Source: a virus | Virus record (IMG/VR): IMGVR_UViG_3300035010_000018 | Coordinates: 1 to 30,004 of that record | Length of the DNA stretch: 30,004 nt | Reading direction: 5' to 3' (one strand) | Part shown: positions 6,821 through 15,627 of the stretch, in pieces | Layout of the letters: each line of letters opens with the position of its first letter | How positions within the stretch are numbered: position 1 is the first letter of the stretch | The notes under the pieces: model-generated | The model's input: the letters and a program-made list of their open reading frames with translations, nothing else | What the model was told of the DNA's origin: nothing | The model's database searches: none | Translations under genes and position numbers: made by a program

Positions 6821-8062
6821 TTACAATTTCGTTTTAAGGTTAATAGTTCCGTTAATCTCTCCAATATTACCCTTTGGCACTATACTGTATCCTACATTTA
6901 ACACCTTATTGACGATAACATCACTATCGGCATCGATGTAAGTCTTTCCTCCGGATATTTCGCCGGCTCTTTCCATATCTGCAAAAATTCCGTCACCGAT
7001 AGCACCCAGAGCAACCACCACACCAGGCATCAATTTGCCGGTATCTTTGTTCACTGCAGGATTGGTTTTAACTTTAGGCAGATAAGCAATCCTCAAAGCT
7101 CTTCGGGCCTTTTTTGCAGTTCGACCGTAAGCCACTGTATGCTCATTGATATTACCGTTATCATCAAGGATCACCGGCGCGCATACATGATCATTATTCA
7201 GTCTAACACCCGCAAGTCCGGTATAAGTAATTCCGAAAACATATCCTTTATTCTCCAGGGTTTGTAAATCAGAATACTGATCTTTTATTTTCTTATGGTT
7301 TGAAAGTCCTGGATTTACAAGAAGTTTTTTTGCTCCGTTGGTAAGATTTAGAGTTTCGTTTTCACCGATGTTCTGATTAACAGCACATGAGGCGCATACA
7401 CCCAGCACGGTGCCAATATTTGCGTACTTTTGAGCCAGTCCGGTCTTTTTCTCAGCAACATCGAAATCCTGGCCGATAACAACAGTAACACCTTCAGCCG
7501 GTAGATCCGGAAGAGCTCTAAGGTTGGCGGAACTGGAAGCATTGCCACCGTAAGCATAGCCTTCCAGGAATATAGACACGGGCATATGATTCTCTTCTGA
7601 CCACTCCTCTAATAGTTTTGCAGTTGCAATACTATTGTAAACATCATCCGGAACACCATTGAGCATTACAAGCGTAGATCCGGCTGTGAGATTGACACCT
7701 ATTGCCACCTGCTTAATCTTTCCTTCAGCAAAAATCATCAGCTTTTTAGCCGGGGCATCACAGAGATCGACAAGCTTTTTCGTTTGCTCTTCAAGGATTA
7801 AATAGAGCTCAGTTGACGAACCTGCGAACCGATAAAATTCGGATAGGTGTTCATAGACATGTACGTTATTTTCCGAATCATAAGCTGCATCAATTCCCAA
7901 TGCTTCAACGTCATTAAGGTTATACACTACAACAGGAAAATCATATTCTAACCCTGAAGGTTTAGGCCCGGTCAATACAATTCCCGAAATGGAGTCGTCC
8001 GTTCCCAGTCGGTTGGTTCCGACATTGCCTCTTTTAATATTTACTCCGTTAATATTTGACAT
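6821..8062 (-). CDS. Tail sheath protein (DUF2586-like)
   Basis: A 413-residue protein that fits the DUF2586 sheath family of Bacteroidota and Mu-like phages. Features include an N-terminal strand with NINGVNIKRGNVG, an SGIVLTGPKP motif, a variable outer domain in the middle (about 110-240), and a C-terminal domain containing VKTNPAVNKDTGKLMPG and GAIGDGIFADMERAG, ending in a strand that would donate to the neighbouring subunit. The sheath contracts on infection. It lies one gene downstream of the capsid gene and three bases upstream of the tube gene. Confidence 0.75.
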   Translation of the reverse strand: MSNINGVNIKRGNVGTNRLGTDDSISGIVLTGPKPSGLEYDFPVVVYNLNDVEALGIDAAYDSENNVHVYEHLSEFYRFAGSSTELYLILEEQTKKLVDLCDAPAKKLMIFAEGKIKQVAIGVNLTAGSTLVMLNGVPDDVYNSIATAKLLEEWSEENHMPVSIFLEGYAYGGNASSSANLRALPDLPAEGVTVVIGQDFDVAEKKTGLAQKYANIGTVLGVCASCAVNQNIGENETLNLTNGAKKLLVNPGLSNHKKIKDQYSDLQTLENKGYVFGITYTGLAGVRLNNDHVCAPVILDDNGNINEHTVAYGRTAKKARRALRIAYLPKVKTNPAVNKDTGKLMPGVVVALGAIGDGIFADMERAGEISGGKTYIDADSDVIVNKVLNVGYSIVPKGNIGEINGTINLKTKL

Positions 8063-8068
8063 TGTTAA

Positions 8069-8338
8069 TTATTTAGGGTTTTGACCTGCATTATCTGCAT
8101 CACCAGCATTAGAAGTGTCATCAGCAGTATTGTTTACTTCGTCTTTTTTAGACTCAGCTTTTGGACGTTTTACCGTTTCGATTTTACCGATAACAGCACC
8201 GTCCTTGTCTTTTGGCAAGCTGTAACGTGCAAAATCAGGATCAGTGAACCATTCACCCGCTGGGTTCAGAAATAGCTCCGGAAACTGCGGATTATCTTTG
8301 AAAAGCTGATCCGCATATTGTTTTTGATCTTTTGTCAT
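8069..8338 (-). CDS. Small protein between capsid and sheath, unknown function
   Basis: An 89-residue protein. The N-terminal half has an ordered, aromatic-rich pattern (QFPELFLNPAGEWFTDPDFARY). The C-terminal 30 residues are a low-complexity acidic Asn/Asp/Ala tail. The FLNPAGEWFTDPDFA segment resembles small phage proteins often seen after the capsid gene in Bacteroidota prophages, but I cannot name the family. A head decoration or head-tail joining role would fit the position only. A hairpin lies between this gene and the capsid gene. Confidence 0.5.
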   Translation of the reverse strand: MTKDQKQYADQLFKDNPQFPELFLNPAGEWFTDPDFARYSLPKDKDGAVIGKIETVKRPKAESKKDEVNNTADDTSNAGDADNAGQNPK

Positions 8339-8361
8339 AAAATTTTAGATTGTTAGAATAA

Positions 8362-8383
8362 ATCGGCTCACGTTTGAGCCGAT
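8362..8383 (-). terminator. Hairpin after the capsid gene, possible attenuator
   Basis: ATCGGCTC (8362-8369) and GAGCCGAT (8376-8383) form a perfect 8-bp stem with a 6-nt loop in the 62-bp gap downstream of the capsid gene. On the minus strand only a weak T tract follows, so it looks like a partial terminator or an mRNA 3' protector that keeps capsid mRNA high relative to tail mRNA. Confidence 0.5.
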
Positions 8384-8400
8384 GTTTTTAATGGATATTA

Positions 8401-9318
8401 TTACTCGTTATCTGAAACAATCGCTCCGAAGCCGTGCTCCTGCTTTTTCTCAGTAAGGCCGTATGTGTGGAGCCTTACTTCTGATTGTGGGTCTTTTGAA
8501 CGGGTATCATTCTTTCTTTCTTTGAAAAGTACCGATACAGCTTCGATATGATAAACCGTATTCGGTGCATAATAGAAGACTGATGCTCTCTGATCGCCCA
8601 CCGCTGGAACTGCACCGAGTGACTTTAAATTTCCGTCGGTACCATAAAGTGGCGTGTCATTATTTTCAAAAAATTTCATTTTAAAGAACCTTTTGATCTC
8701 GCCGGTTTCTTTATCAAACTCCAGGTCACGGTAGTTATTTGTATTTGCTCTGTCAGCTAATAGATCCGATCTGTGCTCATCACTCAATACAGTGTAAAGG
8801 CCGTTTTTGTCCGGAAGGTTTAATTTTAAGACTCTATTGTAAAAATTTAATAGGTCTTTGTAGGTAAGTCTTTTTCTGCCTTCAAACACTTCACCGGTAG
8901 TTCTGATAACAGGCATATGACCATCCACATTTTTTTTCGGTGCCAGCTTATTCAATGAATAATCTCTAACTCCAATTTTAAAAGTATTGGTATGTTCCAC
9001 CCTTATCGCTGCCTCTTTATCGAAAGCCATTCCGCGAAGTTCTTTGTCTGTGCATAGGGTTGGTGTAGTATCCAGCTTATCCCATAAGATCAGACCTTTT
9101 TTTCCTGTCATTGGCACTGGTGTAAAGTCTGAATCAGCGTTAACTTTAAAGCCAACATTGTTAATAAGTTTGTTAAACAGGATTCCATCCTCACCAATGG
9201 CAGCAGGGTTTGGTGCCTTTAGCGTGCCGATAAAATCGTCATTGTAGTTCCTGAAGTCTTCCAGTAACTGGGGCTCTAAAAATTGGACCGTCCATAATCC
9301 GTCTTGCATTTCTCCCAT
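8401..9318 (-). CDS. Major capsid protein
   Basis: A 305-residue protein directly after the protease/scaffold gene, the Mu order I-Z-T. It opens with WTVQFLEPQLLEDFRNYNDDFIGTL and has the central segment AAIRVEHTNTFKIGVRDYSLNKLAPKK; both look like the N arm and spine parts of Bacteroidota Mu-like capsid proteins. The C-terminal half contains VFYYAPNTVYHIEAV, a beta strand typical of the capsid A domain, and RLHTYGLTEKKQ near the end. I expect an HK97 fold. The gene is followed by a hairpin, as for highly expressed structural genes. Confidence 0.7.
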   Translation of the reverse strand: MGEMQDGLWTVQFLEPQLLEDFRNYNDDFIGTLKAPNPAAIGEDGILFNKLINNVGFKVNADSDFTPVPMTGKKGLILWDKLDTTPTLCTDKELRGMAFDKEAAIRVEHTNTFKIGVRDYSLNKLAPKKNVDGHMPVIRTTGEVFEGRKRLTYKDLLNFYNRVLKLNLPDKNGLYTVLSDEHRSDLLADRANTNNYRDLEFDKETGEIKRFFKMKFFENNDTPLYGTDGNLKSLGAVPAVGDQRASVFYYAPNTVYHIEAVSVLFKERKNDTRSKDPQSEVRLHTYGLTEKKQEHGFGAIVSDNE

Positions 9319-9320
9319 GC

Positions 9321-10478
9321 TTATTTTTGATATTTTGCGTTAAACAATGCCTGGAATTTTTCGGTATCTTCTGCCGCCATTTTTTCCAGACCTTTAGGAT
9401 CTTCTTTCTGCCACTGGGCAAAATCCCAGTTTTCACGCCCAGCTGCTGCGGCACCTTTCCCGCTGCCGTTCTGAATAACAGCCCCAATATTCGGAGCGGC
9501 TGGTTTTGCCGGTACAACGGTTTTAAAAACCAATTCCAACGCTTCAACTCCGGAGGTTGCTCCAATGGTTTCGTAGGTTTTTTTTTCATCGTCAGAGAAC
9601 TTTTTCCCCAAGGCAGCTTCTGCACCGTCAATAAGGCTTTTAACCCTTCCGTCCTCGTATTGCTTCAGTTTTGCTTCTGCGGCTTCTTTACCAATCTTTT
9701 CAAGATTACCGGCCGCTTCAGTATCTGAAAATTTCTTTTGCAGTGCATCCAGTACAGCAGTATCGGAGCTTTGCGCGTTTAGGCCCTGAAGGGCGAACGC
9801 TGTAATTAATAACTGTTTCATATTGTCGTTAAAGTTTGATTGAGGTAATTGCGGTTTATCCAGAATACTGGCCGCAGGAGTCGGAAGGTTCGTAAGCAAT
9901 GCTCCGTACATATTGTAAACTTCGGCTTCTCCAACGTCGTCCGGATCGAATGCCGGATATACCGTACTAACAGACGCCGGAATAACAGATGCCACAATAC
10001 CCAGGTCTTGAGCTTCCTGAGCGCCCAGCCAAGTATCAGCTGTAAGCCACAAAGCAACCTCTTCACGGGTTTTTCCGGTTCGCATCATGAGTTTATCAAT
10101 GAAGTTATCTTCCATCAAGCGTAAAAGCTTTGCACTGGACTCATGGTCTTTTGCATTGCCGTAAGAGCCGCTGTGGGGTGCATGAATCATCACGTATCCG
10201 TTATTTACTATTTCTACATCTGTGGCAGATAGAATGATAACAGCCCCCATACTCGCAGCTAATCCGTCTACAATTATTTTAATTTTTGAATTGGATCGTT
10301 CAATGGCATTACATATAAGATTTCCGGCAAATACATCACCCCCGTACGTGTGGAGCCTGATTATAATTTCAGCGTATTTAGATTCAAGGGCATTCAGATA
10401 ATAAATGAAAGCCTGTCCATCATATTCCCAGATGGTCCCGTACATTGTTAAAACATTTTCTTTAATTCCGAAAATCAT
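9321..10478 (-). CDS. ClpP-like prohead protease with C-terminal scaffold domain
   Basis: From the ATG at 10478 the protein has 385 residues; a TTG at 10499 would add seven but is less likely. Residues 1-160 are a ClpP/S14-like protease: GGDV near 46-49, the nucleophile Ser76 in AASMGA, His99 in MIHAPHSG and Asp148 in TADTWLGA form the triad. The C-terminal half is Ala/Lys/Glu-rich and helical, as in scaffolding proteins. Met220 (ATG at 9821) starts a run that could be a separately made scaffold, like lambda Nu3 or Mu Z. It lies just upstream of the capsid gene. It would clear the scaffold from the prohead. Confidence 0.85.
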   Translation of the reverse strand: MIFGIKENVLTMYGTIWEYDGQAFIYYLNALESKYAEIIIRLHTYGGDVFAGNLICNAIERSNSKIKIIVDGLAASMGAVIILSATDVEIVNNGYVMIHAPHSGSYGNAKDHESSAKLLRLMEDNFIDKLMMRTGKTREEVALWLTADTWLGAQEAQDLGIVASVIPASVSTVYPAFDPDDVGEAEVYNMYGALLTNLPTPAASILDKPQLPQSNFNDNMKQLLITAFALQGLNAQSSDTAVLDALQKKFSDTEAAGNLEKIGKEAAEAKLKQYEDGRVKSLIDGAEAALGKKFSDDEKKTYETIGATSGVEALELVFKTVVPAKPAAPNIGAVIQNGSGKGAAAAGRENWDFAQWQKEDPKGLEKMAAEDTEKFQALFNAKYQK

Positions 10479-10496
10479 GCTTGATTGAATTTTCAG

Positions 10497-10504
10497 CAAA
10501 CTTA
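10497..10504 (-). promoter_or_regulatory. Candidate -7 box of the leftward late operon
   Basis: TAAGTTTG on the minus strand fits the Bacteroidota -7 consensus TAnnTTTG and lies 18 nt before the protease ATG at 10478. No TTG sits at the usual spacing upstream, so it may need an activator, as Mu late promoters do. Confidence 0.5.
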
Positions 10505-10531
10505 AGAGCGAAATGCAAGGCTTTTTTTTTG

Positions 10532-10590
10532 TTCGGCAAGGGTTGCCACTTCTAAAAAAAACACTCTGTGAAGTTTGGATGTTTGCCGAA
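10532..10590. promoter_or_regulatory. Inverted repeat in the divergent late control region
   Basis: TTCGGCAA (10532-10539) and TTGCCGAA (10583-10590) are perfect inverted copies separated by 43 bp, in the 123-bp gap between the two divergent late operons. The centre holds short A and T tracts. This is a plausible binding site pair for a late activator that turns on both operons. The repeat is seen; its role is inferred. Confidence 0.45.
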
Positions 10591-10601
10591 AATGTATATC
10601 A

Positions 10602-11045
10602 ATGGCAAAAAGAGTTAATAATGAACCTTTGCGCGCTTTAGCTGAAAAGATGTTTGTGGAAGAAGGACTGACGGCGAAAGCCATTGCCGACACCATAGAC
10701 GTAACAGAGCAAACCGTCGGCAGGTGGCGAAAAGGGATACAGGGTGATATATCCTGGGATGAAAAAAGAAAACAATATCTGTCTGCACCCAACAACATTA
10801 AAAAGGTCCTGATGACTGAACTCAGCGACCTGGCGGAAGGAAAGGATTCCCGGATCGATGTTAAAGCTATTTCAGCAGTTACAAAAGCAATAGAATTATT
10901 GTCTGATAAGGTTTCTGCCCAGATTGCTATGGCTGTATTCAAAGAATTCGATTCCTGGATGGCCGTGCAGGATCCGGAAGCTGCTATTTCTTTTCTCGAA
11001 TGGCATAAGATGTTTTTACTCTATAAAGCTCAGCAGGAACAGTAA
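10602..11045 (+). CDS. Terminase small subunit-like protein
   Basis: From the ATG at 10602 it is 147 residues. A TTG at 10575 in the same frame is less likely, as MAKRVNNEPLRALAEKMF is a natural N terminus. Residues 24-45 form a helix-turn-helix (TAKAIADTIDVTEQTVGRWR), then DISWDEKRKQYL, a pattern seen in small terminases and in Mu gp27-like (DUF1804) proteins. The rest is helical. It would bind the packaging start on phage DNA and bring in the large subunit. Its stop shares a base with the next start (TAATG). It opens the rightward late operon. Confidence 0.75.
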   Translation: MAKRVNNEPLRALAEKMFVEEGLTAKAIADTIDVTEQTVGRWRKGIQGDISWDEKRKQYLSAPNNIKKVLMTELSDLAEGKDSRIDVKAISAVTKAIELLSDKVSAQIAMAVFKEFDSWMAVQDPEAAISFLEWHKMFLLYKAQQEQ

Positions 11046-12640
11046 TGAGCGATACGGATTTTAAACTGACCAAGGCCTATGAAAAAATGCTCCGTGAATA
11101 CGATGAGCATTGCAAAGGCATACATCAAAGTACCGGATCCGGACTAAACCCAAACCAGACACCAACAGAAAGAAGGAAACAACGACTGGATTGGGAAAAG
11201 GATTACATCACATGGTTTGAGGAGATGTTCCCGCATTATGCTAAAGTTAAATGCGCGTGGTATCATAAAAAACTGGCGGATCTGATTATTAAAAATCCGG
11301 TTTGCGACGTGCTGGCGGAAATTTACCGCTCCGGTGCAAAATCTGTACATATTGACCTGGGAATTCCCATGTACCTCTATGTAACCGGACAGCTTAAATT
11401 CATGCTCCTTTTTGGCCAGACAGATAAGAAAGCTAAAAAACTTATTTCTGATATCCAGGCCGAATTTATGCACAATCAAAAATTTGTGCATTATTACGGA
11501 AAAAAGTTTAAATACGGTGACTGGTCTGAAGGTGATTTTACAACAACCGACGGCGCGAAATTCATGACCTCGACACCAGGATCCTCACCCAGAGGTTTGC
11601 GTGAAGGAACATCCCGTCCGGACTATATCGTTTTTGATGACGTTGATACGAGACAACGAGTTAACAACGATGACCTGAGCAAAAAGCTTTTTGACTTTGC
11701 GTGGGAAGATGCCAAAGGTACCTTTGACGAAGGATCACCTTATCGCCGGTTTGTAGTAGCTAATAATAACTTCCATAAAAATACCCTGATCAACCAGCTG
11801 AAGGAAGAGTTTAAGTTGATTACTAAACGACTGAAAGAAAACGGACTGAAAAGCACTTTCTTTACGCTCACGGTTCCGGCGGTGAAAAACCTTACCACTT
11901 ATGAACCTAACTGGCCGGAGAAAACTTCCGCCGAATACTGGAAACAGAAATATCTTTCTACACCGTACCGCTCTTTTATGCGCGAATATATGCACATGCA
12001 TATCGTTGAGGGTAAAATCTTTAAAAATGAATGGATCCAGTACAAACCTCGATTGAGATTCAGTCAGTACGAAGCTTTAGTTTTTTACGGGGATTTATCG
12101 TACAAAGATGAAGGCGATTACAAAGCGATGATTTTTGCCGGCAAAAAGGCCAGGGAGTTTCATGTGCTCACTTCTTTTGTCCGTCAGGTATCACGATATA
12201 ACGTCGCTAAATGGCTATATGAATATGTACAGGATCACAACCTGCTTAATTATAATATCCAGTACTATATCGAAGGGCTTTTTGCCCAGGATGAGTTCGT
12301 CAACGACTTTGACATTGTCGGCGATGAAATGGGCTGGTACATTCCCGTAGTTGCTGATGAGAAATCAAAGTCCGGTAAGTTTGACCGTATTGAATCCATG
12401 CAGGGATATTTCCAGCGTGGAAATATTTGGTTTAACGAGGCGGAAAAAACATCTACCGACAATCAGGAACTTGTAAATCAAACCCTCGCATTCTCAAAAG
12501 GAAGCGGCGCGCATGATGACGCTCCCGATGCTCTTCAGAGTGCCATCAGCAAACTGAATGTTTCAGCATTGACAAATTCGATTCCCGGAAAAACAACAAG
12601 CCGGGAAGAAATCAAAAAAAATAACCCTAACAGATTTTAA
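11045..12640 (+). CDS. Terminase large subunit, Mu gp28-like
   Basis: A 531-residue packaging motor. ATPase part: a variant Walker A at residues 94-100 (YRSGAKS, like the RGSAKS of other terminases), a C-terminal-ward FGQT strand at 123-126, and Walker B IVFDDVD at 195-201. Nuclease part: Asp350 in YGDLSY, an acidic Glu410 in YYIEGL, and HDDAPDA at 490-496, the usual terminal acidic motif of the RNase H-like nuclease. Length and layout are normal for the family. It translocates DNA into the prohead and cuts at headful. Located between small terminase and gp36-like gene. Confidence 0.9.
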   Translation: MSDTDFKLTKAYEKMLREYDEHCKGIHQSTGSGLNPNQTPTERRKQRLDWEKDYITWFEEMFPHYAKVKCAWYHKKLADLIIKNPVCDVLAEIYRSGAKSVHIDLGIPMYLYVTGQLKFMLLFGQTDKKAKKLISDIQAEFMHNQKFVHYYGKKFKYGDWSEGDFTTTDGAKFMTSTPGSSPRGLREGTSRPDYIVFDDVDTRQRVNNDDLSKKLFDFAWEDAKGTFDEGSPYRRFVVANNNFHKNTLINQLKEEFKLITKRLKENGLKSTFFTLTVPAVKNLTTYEPNWPEKTSAEYWKQKYLSTPYRSFMREYMHMHIVEGKIFKNEWIQYKPRLRFSQYEALVFYGDLSYKDEGDYKAMIFAGKKAREFHVLTSFVRQVSRYNVAKWLYEYVQDHNLLNYNIQYYIEGLFAQDEFVNDFDIVGDEMGWYIPVVADEKSKSGKFDRIESMQGYFQRGNIWFNEAEKTSTDNQELVNQTLAFSKGSGAHDDAPDALQSAISKLNVSALTNSIPGKTTSREEIKKNNPNRF

Positions 12641-12642
12641 AA

Positions 12643-13062
12643 ATGTTTATCACAGACGACGATTACAGCGTATTGGTACGCGAAGAAATTAAGGATATCC
12701 TTTTGGAAAATTTTTCGGAAACAAAACTGAGAGCAGCCGAACAGATGGCTATAGACCAGGTAAAAAACTATTTATCCGGAAAATATGACACCGGTGAAAT
12801 TTTCTCCAGGAGTGGAGATGAGCGCAATAGCCATATCGTAATGATTACCCTGGACTGTGCGCTGTATCACCTTTACACACCGATACCTCGAAAGATGCCT
12901 GAAACACGCGCGCAACGTTATCAGGATGCAATAGACTGGCTCAAACTCGTAGCAAAGGGGGAAGGAACGGCCGATCTGCCAAAGATTAAAAACGACTCCG
13001 GAGAAACGCTTTCCGGAATTCGTTTCACTTCAAAATATACAGCTGAGAACAACCGATGGTAA
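12643..13062 (+). CDS. Mu gp36-like protein (DUF1320)
   Basis: A 139-residue protein that looks like the DUF1320/gp36 family: an N-terminal FITDDDY motif, a helix with AAEQMAIDQVKNYLSGKYD, then a HIVMITLDCALYHLYTPIPRKMPE segment and a final helix (RYQDAIDWLKLVAKGE). These proteins act at the head-tail connector of Mu-like phages. It follows the terminase by two bases. After it comes a 58-bp gap that holds two GTTTAAAC motifs 11 bp apart. Confidence 0.75.
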   Translation: MFITDDDYSVLVREEIKDILLENFSETKLRAAEQMAIDQVKNYLSGKYDTGEIFSRSGDERNSHIVMITLDCALYHLYTPIPRKMPETRAQRYQDAIDWLKLVAKGEGTADLPKIKNDSGETLSGIRFTSKYTAENNRW

Positions 13063-13070
13063 AACATAGC

Positions 13071-13089
13071 GTTTAAACACCGTTTAAAC
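13071..13089. repeat. GTTTAAAC pair, 11-bp phase (site 1)
   Basis: GTTTAAAC at 13071-13078 and again at 13082-13089, in the gap before the portal gene. The core TAAACACCGTTTAAAC (13074-13089) is identical to the minus strand of the site near 21.6 kb. See also 18757-18775 and 21616-21642. Confidence 0.7.
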
Positions 13090-13120
13090 TCGAATTAAAA
13101 CAACTTTTATATTATAACTA

Positions 13121-15622
13121 ATGAGAATATTCGGATACGAAATATCAAAGCCAAAAAAGCCCGTTTCTGCGGCTTCCGGAAATTCGGCTCCCGTTAAAGC
13201 AAATCCAAAGATTACACAGATCGCTCAAAGCTTTAAAGATAACAGCCGGAAAGATATCCAAAAATGGAGACAGGCACTTACGGCGACTATGAATCCTGAT
13301 GAGCCTAAATTCAATATTTATTATGATCTCGTGGACGATCTTTTAACCGACGGTCACACTCAGTCACAAATAGAAATGCGTAAAAGCTCCACGCTGAACA
13401 CGGACCACCACGTTATCAACCGGAAGACTAAAAAGGTAAATGAAGAAATTTCTTTTGTCCTTCAGCAGCAGTGGTTCTATAAGTTCCTGGACGGCGCAAT
13501 GGATGAAACAATTAAGGGGACGAACCTTGCAGAGTTCACTTATTTTCAAGGCCCCAATATTGGAATTAATTTCATTCCCCGCAGAAACATAGTTCCAACC
13601 AGGAAGAAGATCCTTCCCGATTTAACAAAACCGGACTTTATCAATTATGCGGATCCTGCATTTGCGCCCTGGTTACTGCAAATCGGGGAAGATTACAATT
13701 TAGGGATTATTAACAATATTATCCCGAACTTGATCTGGAAACGGAATGTAATGCAGGCTTGGGCAGAATTCTGCGAAAAGTTTGGAATGCCTTTGATTAC
13801 CGCTACCGTTAACACAACGGATACACGGGTTGTGGATAATGTTCACGAAATGTTAATTGCTTTAGGACAGGCGGGCGTAGGTACTTTTCCCCACGGAACT
13901 ACGGTACAGTTCCAGGAAGCTAATCGTACGGATGCCTATCAGGTATATGACAAATTCATGCAGGCGAACACGAATGAGATCTCAAAGATTCTGGTCGGTT
14001 CTACCATGCTGAGCGACCAGGGAACGAACCGCTCACAAACCGAAGTACATGAAAGATCACTCGACAATAGAATCGCCCAGGCAGACAAAAGAAAAATTCA
14101 GTTTTTAGTAAATGACCAGCTTTTCCCGTTACTCCGGTTACAGGGATATAACATAAGCGAAGACGATATTTTCGAGTTTAAAACTGCCGAACAGGAAACA
14201 TCACTAACAGAATTGTGGAATATCACCAGTGGACTTTTGAATAACGGATACGAAGTCGAACAAGAATGGATGAGCCAAACCTTCAACATACCCATTGAAG
14301 GCAAAAAAAAAACAGCTGAACCAGCCGTTGGATCCGCTAAAATAGCAGCACAATATTTTACCGGTCCTATGAACAAGATTCCGGACCGGTATGACTTCGT
14401 ATGCACATGCGGTAAGCATACTGCTGCTATATCAGCCGGACACGATGACAATATCAAAAAAGGCGTAAAAAAGCTTATTAAAGCCATTTTCAACAACGAG
14501 GATATCATAGGAGCAAAAGGAGAACTTATCGCCAATGAAGCTATCTTATTGGCGGAAGGTTTACGCGATAATTTTAAAACTTTCAGCCCATACACAGGCC
14601 CCGATCAGCTGGTCCTTCAGATGATGGAATATAATTGCTTCGAGTTTTCAGCAAGCAAGACAGAAGCGCGTTACGCCTCTATGATGGAACTTATGACGGA
14701 CGGAGAAAACGGCATACGCTCTTATCCTGAATTTGAAAGATTGTGCCTTGAAAAAACCGCTGATCTCAATACCCGGTACTTAGAAACAGAATATAATTTA
14801 AGCGTAGCTGTTGGACAAAATTCAGCTGCATATGTGCGTTTCATGGCAGAAAAGGACACTGTTACAAAATTAGTGCAGTATCAAACCGTCGGTGACGAAG
14901 TTGTGCGGGAAGCACACAGGATCCTGGAAGGTAAAATTTTCTCACTGGAAGATCCCGAAGCTATGAAACTCTGGCCGCCGAATGGTTTCGGCTGCCGATG
15001 TGAAATGCTTCAGTATATCGGATCCGGAAAAGTTACGCCAGGAAAAACAGGTCAGGAGCTTATGTATTCCAGGGATGTTAAATATAAAGGTTCACAGTTT
15101 GAAATAAACCGTGGTGATCTAAAGCAGGTGTTCACACAAAAACAGTTTTACAGTGACAACAAAGGACTGACTTCTGATATCAGTAAAATGACTTTTGATA
15201 AGTACGGGTTACAGAAATACAGTGATTTTAAAAAGGATTTACTGCCTGCTAAACTTGACAAAACCATCAATCCGGACAATGTTAAAGAACTCTTTAAAAA
15301 AGAAAAGGGACAGGATTATATGGGTTATACGGATTACCTGGGACGTAAAATGGTGCTTCCCGAGAAAAATTTTGATAAATCTATCAAAAATGATAAACAC
15401 CAAATGTTTCCACAAATTAAAAACATTCTGAACAAACCGGACGAAGTGTGGTTCAATGAACATAAAGACAAAACATTCAATTCCAATTACATTAAGTTTT
15501 TTAAGGATATGGCCATCCTTGTTAAAGTGGCTTTAAATCCGGAAATGGAAGGGCTGGAAATACTGGACTGGATCATTATGGCAGATGAACTGAAGCAAAG
15601 AGCCGGATTAAAAATAAAATAA
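13121..15622 (+). CDS. Portal protein fused to MuF domain and C-terminal PBECR-like nuclease
   Basis: An 833-residue protein covering what Mu makes as gp29 and gp30. Residues 1-400 fit the DUF935 portal family (IPNLIWKRNVMQAWAEFCEK, FGMPLITATV, then QTEVHERSLDNRIAQADK). Residues 425-435 hold CTCGKH. Residues 540-632 fit the Mu F-like minor head domain, ending in VREAHRIL and PPNGFGCRCE (His599, Cys625, Cys627). The last 100 residues (GYTDYLGRKMVLPEKNF, then PQIKNILNKPDEVWFNE) match the pattern of phage Barnase-EndoU-ColicinE5/D-RelE-like nucleases. MuF proteins with such tails are known as phage-borne polymorphic toxins. The portal and MuF calls are good; the nuclease call is by pattern. Confidence 0.8.
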   Translation: MRIFGYEISKPKKPVSAASGNSAPVKANPKITQIAQSFKDNSRKDIQKWRQALTATMNPDEPKFNIYYDLVDDLLTDGHTQSQIEMRKSSTLNTDHHVINRKTKKVNEEISFVLQQQWFYKFLDGAMDETIKGTNLAEFTYFQGPNIGINFIPRRNIVPTRKKILPDLTKPDFINYADPAFAPWLLQIGEDYNLGIINNIIPNLIWKRNVMQAWAEFCEKFGMPLITATVNTTDTRVVDNVHEMLIALGQAGVGTFPHGTTVQFQEANRTDAYQVYDKFMQANTNEISKILVGSTMLSDQGTNRSQTEVHERSLDNRIAQADKRKIQFLVNDQLFPLLRLQGYNISEDDIFEFKTAEQETSLTELWNITSGLLNNGYEVEQEWMSQTFNIPIEGKKKTAEPAVGSAKIAAQYFTGPMNKIPDRYDFVCTCGKHTAAISAGHDDNIKKGVKKLIKAIFNNEDIIGAKGELIANEAILLAEGLRDNFKTFSPYTGPDQLVLQMMEYNCFEFSASKTEARYASMMELMTDGENGIRSYPEFERLCLEKTADLNTRYLETEYNLSVAVGQNSAAYVRFMAEKDTVTKLVQYQTVGDEVVREAHRILEGKIFSLEDPEAMKLWPPNGFGCRCEMLQYIGSGKVTPGKTGQELMYSRDVKYKGSQFEINRGDLKQVFTQKQFYSDNKGLTSDISKMTFDKYGLQKYSDFKKDLLPAKLDKTINPDNVKELFKKEKGQDYMGYTDYLGRKMVLPEKNFDKSIKNDKHQMFPQIKNILNKPDEVWFNEHKDKTFNSNYIKFFKDMAILVKVALNPEMEGLEILDWIIMADELKQRAGLKIK

Positions 15623-15627
15623 ACAAT

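Noticed and set aside
10502-10942. A 146-residue minus-strand frame
   Set aside because: It is opposite the small terminase gene and crosses the divergent control region; the product has no recognisable features.
14098-14595. A 165-residue minus-strand frame
   Set aside because: It is opposite the portal fusion gene in a region with clear plus-strand domains.
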